The notes under the pieces were generated by a model. It was not told the DNA's origin and searched no databases. It was given only the letters and a program-made list of their open reading frames with translations. Below, one piece after another: positions 24,154 through 30,381 of a stretch of 30,381 nt of DNA; the stretch's first letter is position 1; each line of letters starts with the position of its first letter. A program made the position numbers and the translations under genes. The stretch covers positions 1 to 30,381 of the forward strand of contig DATBFX010000427.1 in assembly GCA_036558305.1 (NCBI GenBank). Direction: 5' to 3'. The stretch is from DATBFX01 sp036558305 (lineage in GTDB: Bacteria > Chloroflexota > Chloroflexia > Thermomicrobiales > UBA6265).

Positions 24154-24216
24154 ACGGACAGACGGACAGACGGACAGTAGAGTGACTTTTGCTGTCCGTC
24201 TGTCCGTCTGTCCGTC
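24153..24216. terminator. 25-bp perfect hairpin of a tandem 8-bp unit between convergent genes
   Basis: GACGGACA repeated three times (24153-24177, ending in G) is mirrored exactly at 24192-24216, with a 14-base loop. It begins on the last base of the cupredoxin stop codon and ends five bases before the convergent permease gene's 3' end. It is well placed as a bidirectional terminator. Its architecture matches the hemW insertion. Confidence 0.8.
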
Positions 24217-24220
24217 CGCG

Positions 24221-25156
24221 TCACAGTCCTTGCGTGCTCTCGACCAGCCCGCGGACCATGAGGCGGCGGAGGGCGAGGAAGAGGAGGAGGACGGGGAGCA
24301 CGTAGAGGACGCCGAGGGCGGCGGTGGTTTGGGCCCCGGCGTCGTTGTCGGCGGCGTAGAAGAATTGGAAGGGGAGGGTCTCTTTGGCGACGTCGGTGAC
24401 GAGGATGACGACCATCAGGACCTCGGCCCAGGCGTTGGCGAAGGCGAACCCGGCGACGACGGCGATACCGGCGTAGGTTTGGGGAAGAACGATCTCGCGC
24501 CAACCGCGGAGGGTGGAAGCGCCGTCGAGCCAGGCCGCCTCTTCGGTGTCGCGGGGGACGGCGTCGCAAAACCCCTTCATCAACCAGACGAGGAGGGGCA
24601 GGGAGATCGCGGTGTGGGTGAGGATCAGACCGCGGTAGGTGTCCTGGAGTCTGAGGCGGATGGCGAGGTCGTAGATCGGGACCATGGTGACGGCGAGGGG
24701 AATCGATTGGAGAAGAAGAACCGCGTAGGCAAGCATGGTCTTGCGGCGAAGGGTCATGCGAGAGAGACCGTAGCCGGCGAGGGAAGATGTCAGGGTGGCG
24801 AGGAGCATGGCCGAAACGGAGACGATCAGGCTGTTGCGGAGGGCGCGGCCGGCGTCTTGCTTGTCGAAGAGGGTGCGGAAATTGGCGAGGGTGGGCTGAT
24901 CCGGCCAGGGCCAACTGGTGACCGCGGCGCGGTTGAGGGCAGCGGCGACGATCCAGAGAAAGGGAGCACCGAAGGCGACGATGACCAGGAGGAGGGCGGC
25001 GTGGGTGAGGAACCATTCGGCGCGGTTGCGGGTTTGGCCGGGGCGGATGTGGGGTTCGTCCCCGGGGTCGTCCCAGGGTTGAAACCCAGGGCTGATGCGA
25101 CGAAACCCCTCCGGGGTTAGAACGGGTTGGCTCTTAATCGGCGATGGGTCTGTCAT
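24221..25156 (-). CDS. Carbohydrate ABC transporter permease, MalG type
   Basis: The 311-residue membrane protein has six predicted helices. The first is at about 51-72, and the later ones include the block SVSAMLLATLTSSLAGYGLS, typical of MalG. The EAA loop is at about 206-226 (EEAAWLDGASTLRGWREIVL). The ATG start overlaps the stop of the MalF-type gene (ATGA). The N-terminal tail is unusually long (about 48 residues before the first helix). About residues 13-28 of it (LTPEGFRRISPGFQPW) are encoded by a dispersed GGTTGAAACCC repeat. The operon is binding protein, MalF, MalG, with no ATPase gene. Confidence 0.93.
   Translation of the reverse strand: MTDPSPIKSQPVLTPEGFRRISPGFQPWDDPGDEPHIRPGQTRNRAEWFLTHAALLLVIVAFGAPFLWIVAAALNRAAVTSWPWPDQPTLANFRTLFDKQDAGRALRNSLIVSVSAMLLATLTSSLAGYGLSRMTLRRKTMLAYAVLLLQSIPLAVTMVPIYDLAIRLRLQDTYRGLILTHTAISLPLLVWLMKGFCDAVPRDTEEAAWLDGASTLRGWREIVLPQTYAGIAVVAGFAFANAWAEVLMVVILVTDVAKETLPFQFFYAADNDAGAQTTAALGVLYVLPVLLLFLALRRLMVRGLVESTQGL
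25074..25118. repeat. Bipartite GGTTGAAACCC repeat with terminal hairpin (copy B), in malG-type gene
   Basis: GGGTTGAAACCC is followed by a spacer and then AACCCC (25104-25109), a TCC loop and GGGGTT (25113-25118). It matches copy A at 11781-11825 in its first half, while the hairpin halves differ in sequence but keep pairing. Confidence 0.7.
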
Positions 25157-26169
25157 TTGACTCTCGCCAGGTAGAGGTAGAGGGCGGCGAAGAGGAGGTT
25201 CATGGCGAGCATGAGGACGGAGATGGCGGCGCCGAAACCGATTTCGAATTGAACGAAGGCGCGGTGATAGGCGAAGAGGGCGATGGTTTCGGTCTGGTAG
25301 CCGGGGTCGCCGTTGGTGAGGATCAGGATCAACAGGAAGCTGCCCATGGTGACGAGGGTCGTCGTCAGGAGGACCAGGGCGATGACGTGGCGGAGTGAGG
25401 GGAGGGTCTGGTCCCAGAAACGCTGCCAGGTGCCGGCGCCGTCGACGCGAGCGGCCTCGTAGATGGTGCGGGGAACGGTTTGGAGGGCACCGAGGAAGAT
25501 GACCATGGCAAAGGCGGTGCCGCGCCAGACGTCGGCGATGATGACCGAGAGCATCGGGTACTGACCGAGCATGTCGACGGGACCGAGCCCGACTTTCCGG
25601 AGCGCGGTGTTGAGCAGACCGTGCCGGTACTCGAAAATGCCGCCCCAGACGGAACCGGCAAAAACGGGCGGGCTGATCCAGGCGACGAGGACGGCGGCGT
25701 AGGCGAGGGGGGCGAGACGGTAACCGCGCCCGGTCGCGTGGTGAAGGAGCAGGGCGAGGGCCAGCCCGAGACCGGTCTGGCCGACGACGGCCGAGCCGGT
25801 GACGAAGACGATCGTGTTCCAGACGAATTTGCGGAAGTCGGCGACGTTGCCGAGGGCGCGGTAGTTGTCGAGACCGATGAAGTGCGTGCTGGTGGCGTTG
25901 AAGCCGAGGAGTGCCTTGTTGGTGAAACTGAGGTAGATCGCCCAGGCCGCGGGAAGAACGAAGAAGAGGGCGAGGATGAGGGCGGCGGGGAGGGTGGCGA
26001 GGAGGTAGGGGGTGTTCGAGAAGGGGCCCCCTATCCCCCCAACCCCCTTTCCCCCAACCATAGGGGAAAGGGGGAGAACGCTCGACGCGCTGGCGCGCGC
26101 CTCGGCGTTCTCCCCTCCCCCAAAGTTGGGGGAGGGGCCGGGGGCGGGGGCCGACGAGTCTACGGACAC
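25153..26169 (-). CDS. Carbohydrate ABC transporter permease, MalF type, with repeat-derived N-tail
   Basis: The 338-residue protein is read from GTG 26167-26169, which overlaps the binding-protein stop by ten bases. Helices begin at about residue 54 (YLLATLPAALILALFFVLPA), and the EAA loop is at about 238-258 (YEAARVDGAGTWQRFWDQTL). The conserved protein therefore starts near residue 50. About residues 11-43 before it (containing PSPNFGGGEN and LPLSPMVGGKG) are encoded by a composite C-rich inverted-repeat element. The native N-terminus may have been replaced by it. An ATG within the element (SPM) is an alternative start. Confidence 0.9.
   Translation of the reverse strand: MSVDSSAPAPGPSPNFGGGENAEARASASSVLPLSPMVGGKGVGGIGGPFSNTPYLLATLPAALILALFFVLPAAWAIYLSFTNKALLGFNATSTHFIGLDNYRALGNVADFRKFVWNTIVFVTGSAVVGQTGLGLALALLLHHATGRGYRLAPLAYAAVLVAWISPPVFAGSVWGGIFEYRHGLLNTALRKVGLGPVDMLGQYPMLSVIIADVWRGTAFAMVIFLGALQTVPRTIYEAARVDGAGTWQRFWDQTLPSLRHVIALVLLTTTLVTMGSFLLILILTNGDPGYQTETIALFAYHRAFVQFEIGFGAAISVLMLAMNLLFAALYLYLARVK
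26043..26137. repeat. Composite C-rich inverted-repeat element in the MalF-type gene
   Basis: Three nested hairpins are visible: a 12-bp stem at 26043-26054 with 26063-26074, an 8-bp stem GAGAACGC (26074-26081) with GCGTTCTC (26105-26112), and a 12-bp stem at 26112-26123 with 26126-26137. The overall style matches the C-rich palindromes at 8332 and 22339. It encodes the Gly/Pro/Ser-rich N-terminal tail of the permease on the minus strand. Confidence 0.85.
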
Positions 26170-27536
26170 GGTTGGGAGACGACCTTGTCGGCGCCGAGGG
26201 CTTTGGTGAGTTCTTGCGAATAGCGCTGGACCGCCTCGTTGGGGGTGGCTTCGCCGGTGGCGACGATGCCGGTGGCGTTCTGGACGATGCCGATCAGACC
26301 TTGGTAGGCGGGGTCGGGCGGGCCGATTTTGAGGGCGGAGACGCTGGCGACCATGGCGGCGAGGAAGGGCGTCGCCTGGAAGGCCGGATCGGCGGCGGCG
26401 TCGGCGCGGGCGGGGATGTGGGGATCGGCGACGTTGAGCGAGACTTGGACCTCTTTGGTCAGCATGGCCTTGACGAATTCCCAGGCGAGATCTTTGTTCT
26501 GGCTCTTGGCATTGATGTACCAGCAGTTGCCGATACCGCCGACGGTGAAAGCGGGATTGCCGTTGGCCGCGGGGAAGAGGAGGTAGCCGATGTTGTCGTG
26601 GGTGTCCTGGGGGTTGGCCTTTTCCAACTCGCCGTAGACCCAGGAGCCCTCGAAGATGATGCCGAGTTCGCCGCTGCCGAGGGCCTTGCGCATCGTGTCG
26701 GCGGGGTTGGCGTCGGTCATCACCAATTGGGGAACGGTTTTGTCGGTCTGATAGGCGGTCTCGTAGTAGGCGAGGGTGTCGCGGATGGGGCAACTGTCGA
26801 TGATCCACATGCCGGTGGCGTCGACCATGGTGCCGCCGTAGGCGTAGAGGAGGGGGAGGAACCCGCGGATGGCCGTGCCGTTGCCGCCATTGGCGCCGGC
26901 GTAGAGGGCGTAGGGGATGTCGTCGGGGAGACCCGATTTGACCTGGCGGGCGGCGGCCAGGATGTCGTCGAGCGAGGCCGGTTCCCACTCGCGGGGCAGA
27001 CCGGCTTTCTCGAAGAGGTCTTTGCGGTAGTAGAGGAAGTGGGTGTCGAGGATGTAAGGGAGCGCCCAGACCGTGTTCTGGTAGGTAATGGCGTTGCGGA
27101 CGACGTCCGGGTACTGGGCCCAGCCGTCCCAGGCGTCGAGGCGGGGGGTGAGCGGTTCGAGGAGCCCGGCGGCGGCCAACCCGCCGATACCGAGACCGGT
27201 CAAGGCGAAGACGTCGGGGCCGCGGTTGGTGCCGAGCGCGAGGAAGAGCTGGGTCTCGAAGTTGCCGCCCGGCGCCTGTTTCACCTCGATCTCGGACCCG
27301 GCGTTGGCAGCGGTGACGGTCTGCACGGCCTGATCGACGGCCGGAGCGAGGATACCGTTGGTGTCCTCGAAACTGACCGTGATCTTGCCGCTCAACCCCT
27401 GGGCGCGGATGACCGCCGGGGCGGACCAGCGGCGCGAGGCGGCGACGGCGGCGGTGGCGCCGGTAAGTTTCAGTGCCGTACGGCGTGACAATCGCGGGGT
27501 AGATGCGGTCTCGGCGGTGTCGGAAGCGTGTGCCAT
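26160..27536 (-). CDS. Extracellular sugar-binding protein of the second importer, Tat-exported
   Basis: The 458-residue protein starts at ATG 27534-27536 after GGGAGG. LSRRTALKLTGATAAVAA (twin arginines 18-19) is a Tat signal. Mature family 1 features include ITVSFEDTNG, GPDVFALTGLG, DTHFLYYRKDLFEKAGLP, FEGSWVYGELEKANP and GNCWYINAKSQNKDLAWEF. The gene is first in an operon with overlapping permease genes. It shares only a general fold pattern with the binding protein at 1213-2535, so the two importers likely take different sugars. Confidence 0.93.
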   Translation of the reverse strand: MAHASDTAETASTPRLSRRTALKLTGATAAVAASRRWSAPAVIRAQGLSGKITVSFEDTNGILAPAVDQAVQTVTAANAGSEIEVKQAPGGNFETQLFLALGTNRGPDVFALTGLGIGGLAAAGLLEPLTPRLDAWDGWAQYPDVVRNAITYQNTVWALPYILDTHFLYYRKDLFEKAGLPREWEPASLDDILAAARQVKSGLPDDIPYALYAGANGGNGTAIRGFLPLLYAYGGTMVDATGMWIIDSCPIRDTLAYYETAYQTDKTVPQLVMTDANPADTMRKALGSGELGIIFEGSWVYGELEKANPQDTHDNIGYLLFPAANGNPAFTVGGIGNCWYINAKSQNKDLAWEFVKAMLTKEVQVSLNVADPHIPARADAAADPAFQATPFLAAMVASVSALKIGPPDPAYQGLIGIVQNATGIVATGEATPNEAVQRYSQELTKALGADKVVSQPCP

Positions 27537-27796
27537 CGGTGGGTCCTCCCTGAATGGTCGTCTCGTCGCGAAATCGTCGACGCCGGCGATGAGTGCGGCG
27601 GGTGCATGATGGGGCGGCGAATCCGATAGCACATCCGACGTTTTGCGGATGCTCGCCGGATCGGTGACGGACGATAGCACGGGGTCCGTGAGGCGTCCAC
27701 GACGAGGCGCCGGGGAAATTGTCCCCGCTTTGCGGGATGATGTGTTTACTCTCACGTAAGGGAACACGTCGAGGTTCGTGCAGGAGCGGGAGGCGG
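27537..27796. promoter_or_regulatory. Divergent intergenic region, importer operon and sigma fragment
   Basis: The 260 bases must include the importer promoter. GATAGCAC occurs twice, at 27625-27632 and 27673-27680. A small hairpin, CCCGC-TTT-GCGGG, lies at 27724-27736. Either could be a regulator site, but no specific factor can be named. Confidence 0.3.
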
Positions 27797-28078
27797 ATGT
27801 CCTGGCTGCGCCGTCGCCGCGGAGCCACCCCAAAAGCGCACGATGCCGGTGAGGCCGATGCGTTGCTGGTAGCCCGCGCCCGCGAAGACCTGGACGCGTT
27901 CGCCCCGATCTACGACCGCTACTTCGCGCCGGTCTACCGATACTGCCTCGACGAGTTGCGCGATCCCGTCGCGGCCGAGGACGCGGCGAGTCAGACGTTC
28001 TTGCGGGCGCTGAGCGCGTTGCCGACCTATCGAGAATCGGGGCGGTTTCGCGCCTGGTTGTTCGCCCTCGCCCACAAC
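27797..28078 (+). pseudogene. ECF sigma factor fragment, region 2 only
   Basis: ATG 27797 follows GGGAGG and gives 94 codons of good sigma region 2: DAFAPIYDRYFAPVYRYCLD, AAEDAASQTFLRAL, FRAWLFALAHN. After the Asn at 28076-28078 homology stops. The frame runs only another 17 codons to 28129, through sequence that in another frame belongs to a solute-binding protein. Region 4, needed for -35 recognition, is missing. This looks like a deletion that fused two genes, or an assembly join. Confidence 0.8.
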
Positions 28079-28080
28079 GC

Positions 28081-29403
28081 TGGGATGGGCAATCGCTCGA
28101 ACCTGCCCTGGCCGAGCGCTGGGAGGTGAGCGACGACGGATTGCTCTACACCTTCCACCTTCGGGAGACGGGTTTTCACGACGGGGCGCCGTGCACCGCC
28201 GACGACGTGGTCTATTCCCTCAACCGCGTTGCCACCGATCCGGCGTCGTTTTTCGGCTTTCTCTATTCCGCGGTCACCTCGTTCGAAGTGGCTGACCCCG
28301 CGACCGTCACCGCGCAATTGAAGGCGCCTTGGGCGCCGTTCCTCGCCGATCTCGCCTTCTTCGGAGCCTCGATTCTTCCCAAGGCCGCGCACGAGGCACG
28401 GCAGGAGAGTCTGTTCGAGGCGCCGATCGGGACCGGACCGTTCGTCTTTGCGTCCCGTGAACGAGGTGTCGACGTCGTGCTCCGCAAAAACCCGAACTAT
28501 TGGGATGTGGGTAAACCCTACCTCGATGAAGTGCGCTTCCTGACGGTCCTCGACGCCGACGAGCGCCTTCGACTGCTCCGGGCGGGCGAGGTGGACGTTG
28601 CGTTCGATGTCCCATACGCGGCGTTACCCGATCTCCGCGCCGATCCGAGCGTCGTCGTCGTCGAAGACCGACTGGCTCGTGAGGATTACGCCATTATCAA
28701 CACCTCCCGCCCGCCGTTCGACGACAAGGCGCTCCGCCAGGCGATGAACTACGCCGTCGACAAGGACGCCATCATTCGCGACGTGCTCGGCGGCGCGGCC
28801 GAGCTGATGACGACCTACCTGCCGAGGATGCCCGGGCACGATGATGCGGCACCCGGCTACCCGTTCGACCGGGAGCGAGCAAAAGCCCTCGCGGCAGCAT
28901 CGGCGGGCAAAGACGGTTTCGACGCCGAAGTCTTGTTGGTCGCCGGTGATCCTGTCTATGCGGCGGTCGCGGATCGGATCGTCGCCGATCTGGCGAACAT
29001 CGGCGGGCGGATCACCGTCACCGAAGTGGCCAGGGACACGTGGGGGAACCGTGTGCCCTCGGGCGATTTCGATCTGACGATTTCTGCCTGGACCACCGAC
29101 ATCCTTGACCCTGAAGAAACCACCGGAATCATGGCCATTGGCGCCGGCCCTCTGGCGTCAAATGCTGGCTTTTATGACGATCCCCGGATCGATGCGTTCG
29201 CGCAGCAGGCGTCGACAACCAACGACCCGGCCGAGCGGATGGCCGCTTACGCACAAATCCAGGCGATCCAGGCCGACGCCGCGCCGTACATCTTCCTCTA
29301 CTACCCGTCGAACCGCGCCGCGACGAAGAAGGCAATCCGCGACTTTCACGTCATGCCGACCCTCATGCTCCGGCTTTGGGAGACGTGGCGGGACGACGTG
29401 TAG
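28081..29403 (+). pseudogene. Family 5 (peptide/nickel-type) solute-binding protein lacking its 5' end
   Basis: From 28081 the frame encodes WDGQSLEPALAERWEVSDDG and about 420 more residues of a family 5 binding protein: LYTFHLRETGFHDGAPCTAD, DVVYSLNRVATDP, KNPNYWDVGKPYLDEVRFLT, LRQAMNYAVDKDAIIRDVLG and a C-terminal end near 29403. The signal peptide and about the first 70-100 residues are missing. GTG 28126 is the first in-frame candidate start, but a product from it would stay in the cytosol. The reading frame is otherwise intact, so the truncation seems recent or artificial. No permease genes follow. Confidence 0.82.
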
Positions 29404-29409
29404 GAGCCC

Positions 29410-29447
29410 TCACCCCCGGCCCCCCTCCCTTCCGAGGGAGAGGGGAG
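29410..29447. repeat. C-rich hairpin (copy 4), between convergent gene ends
   Basis: CTCCCT (29425-29430), a TCCG loop and AGGGAG (29435-29440) form the core, extended imperfectly by flanking C and G runs. It follows the binding-protein fragment and precedes the convergent Uma2 gene's 3' end by about 50 bases. It resembles the other C-rich elements and may be a terminator. Confidence 0.6.
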
Positions 29448-29501
29448 ACGGGATGCGTTGTTACTCCGATCGGTGCCCGGAGTCTTTCCTGCTTTCGGTC
29501 C

Positions 29502-30146
29502 CTACCGACCGAACGCGTCCGGAGCGATTTCCATGAGGAGATCGACCGTCGCGGGCAGCGGGTCTTGCCAGAACCAGGAGGGATCGAGCCAGAAGCCGGG
29601 GAGAACCGTCGAGCGGAAGCGACCGCGCTCGTCCAGCGTCGCCTCGTCGTACTGTCCCGATTCGGTCAGGAGGAACGCGCGGAACGAGCGGACGCGCGGC
29701 CGTGAATCGATCGCCCAATACTCGCGCACACCCGCCCGCAAGTAGTCGAGCAGCTTCTCGTGCAGGTCGTACTTGGCCGTGCGGTCGGATTGGACCTCCA
29801 CCAGGAGGTCGGCCGCGCCGATCCAGCGCTCTCTCGTCCGGCGATCGTAGTGCTCACGCGACAGAAAGAGGATATCCGGCTCCCGCGAGGAGCCGGTCGG
29901 GAGCCGTAGCTCGAACGGCGCGGTCAGGACCATTCCGAGCCCACGGAGGTCGACGTAGAATCGCAGCAGCGTCACCAAGAGCGTCACGACGTCCTGGTGG
30001 GGCTCAACCGGCGGCATATGAACGATCGCCTCCCCGTTCACCCATTCGACGTGCGCGTTCTCGTCGAAGCGTTCCAGGAATTCCCCGTAGGACATCGGCA
30101 ATCGCCGCACGCCGCCGGTTGCAGGCTTGACCAATTCCCTTACCAT
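29502..30146 (-). CDS. Uma2-family (DUF820) PD-(D/E)XK nuclease-like protein, second copy
   Basis: The 214-residue protein follows GGGAGG and has the core residues Glu34 (HVEWVNGEA), His50, Asp91 (SSREPDILFLS), Glu117 (LLVEVQSDRTAKYD) and Lys131 (HEKLLDYLRAGVREYWAID). The conserved AGVREYW strand is typical. It differs greatly from the copy at 4571-5194, so it is not a recent duplicate. It stands alone, convergent with the truncated binding-protein gene. Confidence 0.9.
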   Translation of the reverse strand: MVRELVKPATGGVRRLPMSYGEFLERFDENAHVEWVNGEAIVHMPPVEPHQDVVTLLVTLLRFYVDLRGLGMVLTAPFELRLPTGSSREPDILFLSREHYDRRTRERWIGAADLLVEVQSDRTAKYDLHEKLLDYLRAGVREYWAIDSRPRVRSFRAFLLTESGQYDEATLDERGRFRSTVLPGFWLDPSWFWQDPLPATVDLLMEIAPDAFGR

Positions 30147-30205
30147 GCTAGGCCCTCCCGAGGGGACTCGGCGCCTGGCCTATCGCCCGCCGGTTCCAAC
30201 GACGG

Positions 30206-30381
30206 CTACCCGCGATCGCTCTCCGGCTCGAAGATCTTGCCCAGCTTCGCTTCGACTTCGCCGGGTTCGGGGAAGCGGGCCATCTGCTCTTTCGAGAACA
30301 GGTTGCGCTTGCCGAGGGTGACCTCGAAGATGCCGCCGCTGCCGGGGACGAGGGTGACGCCGCCCGGCAGGAATTCCGCGT
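30206..30381 (-). CDS. SelT/SelW/SelH (Rdx) family protein, C-terminus only
   Basis: The last 57 residues run from AEFLPGGVTLVPGSGGIFEV to a TAG at 30206-30208. GSGGIFEVTLGKRNLFSKEQ and MARFPEPGEVEAKL match the C-terminal half of Rdx thioredoxin-like proteins (GxFEV, lfSKke, RFP). The N-terminal CxxC or CxxU redox motif lies beyond the window, so whether it uses cysteine or selenocysteine cannot be said. Fifty-nine non-coding bases separate it from the Uma2 start. Confidence 0.75.
   Translation of the reverse strand, partial: AEFLPGGVTLVPGSGGIFEVTLGKRNLFSKEQMARFPEPGEVEAKLGKIFEPESDRG

Noticed and set aside
26172..27488. Long plus-strand open frame opposite the sugar-binding protein
   Set aside because: Gly/Val/Asp-rich low-complexity translation without motifs; the minus strand has a Tat signal and family features.
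30206..30381. Selenoprotein call for the Rdx-family fragment
   Set aside because: The redox motif is outside the window; the visible stop is an ordinary terminal TAG.
1..30381. tRNA, rRNA or riboswitch genes
   Set aside because: No cloverleaf, CCA end, rRNA core sequence or known riboswitch core was recognised in any intergenic region by eye. A covariance-model search would be decisive.

Overview
The window is a high-GC stretch of bacterial chromosome. Its gene style fits Chloroflexota, most likely a Thermomicrobia-type lineage: sugar ABC importers with Tat-type binding proteins and no linked ATPase, Uma2 nucleases, MoxR/DUF58/DUF4129 clusters, ECF sigma/anti-sigma pairs, and many C-rich palindromic repeats. 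That placement is an inference from gene content; no rRNA or other phylogenetic marker is present.

Layout. (1) 1-3841: a carbohydrate importer on the minus strand (binding protein, MalF-type permease, start of a probable MalG-type permease) diverges from a GH43-like glycosidase. (2) 3983-9190: a secreted cupin, a Uma2 nuclease, an Asp/Glu-racemase-superfamily enzyme translationally coupled to a double-GNAT protein, a Gfo/Idh/MocA oxidoreductase and a secreted DUF4352 protein. (3) 9442-14610: an operon of MoxR ATPase, DUF58 protein, DUF4129 membrane protein and HemW. hemW carries an in-frame 45-codon insertion built from iterated short repeats. (4) 14666-21287: a toxin-antitoxin-rich segment with hicAB, an Xre/RES pair, an orphan hicB, and a second hicAB whose hicA has an in-frame amber codon. 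Interleaved are an SH3b-M23 peptidase, a duplicated fragment of its 3' end, and an ECF sigma/PQQ-propeller anti-sigma pair. (5) 21406-24153: a second ECF sigma/anti-sigma pair followed by a secreted cupredoxin. (6) 24221-27536: a complete MalG/MalF/binding-protein operon. (7) 27797-29403: a sigma-factor 5' fragment abutting a 5'-truncated family-5 solute-binding protein. (8) 29502-30381: a second Uma2 gene and the C-terminus of a SelT/SelW/SelH (Rdx) family protein.

The most distinctive signal is repeated palindromic DNA inside reading frames. Five proteins (HemW, the second anti-sigma factor, the MalF and MalG permeases at 24-26 kb, and the DUF58 protein) contain residues encoded by inverted-repeat elements. 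In each case they lie in a tail, linker or loop, and related copies also sit between genes as probable terminators. Other notable points are the interrupted hicA, the peptidase-tail duplication that brackets the Xre/RES pair, and the sigma/binding-protein chimeric junction.
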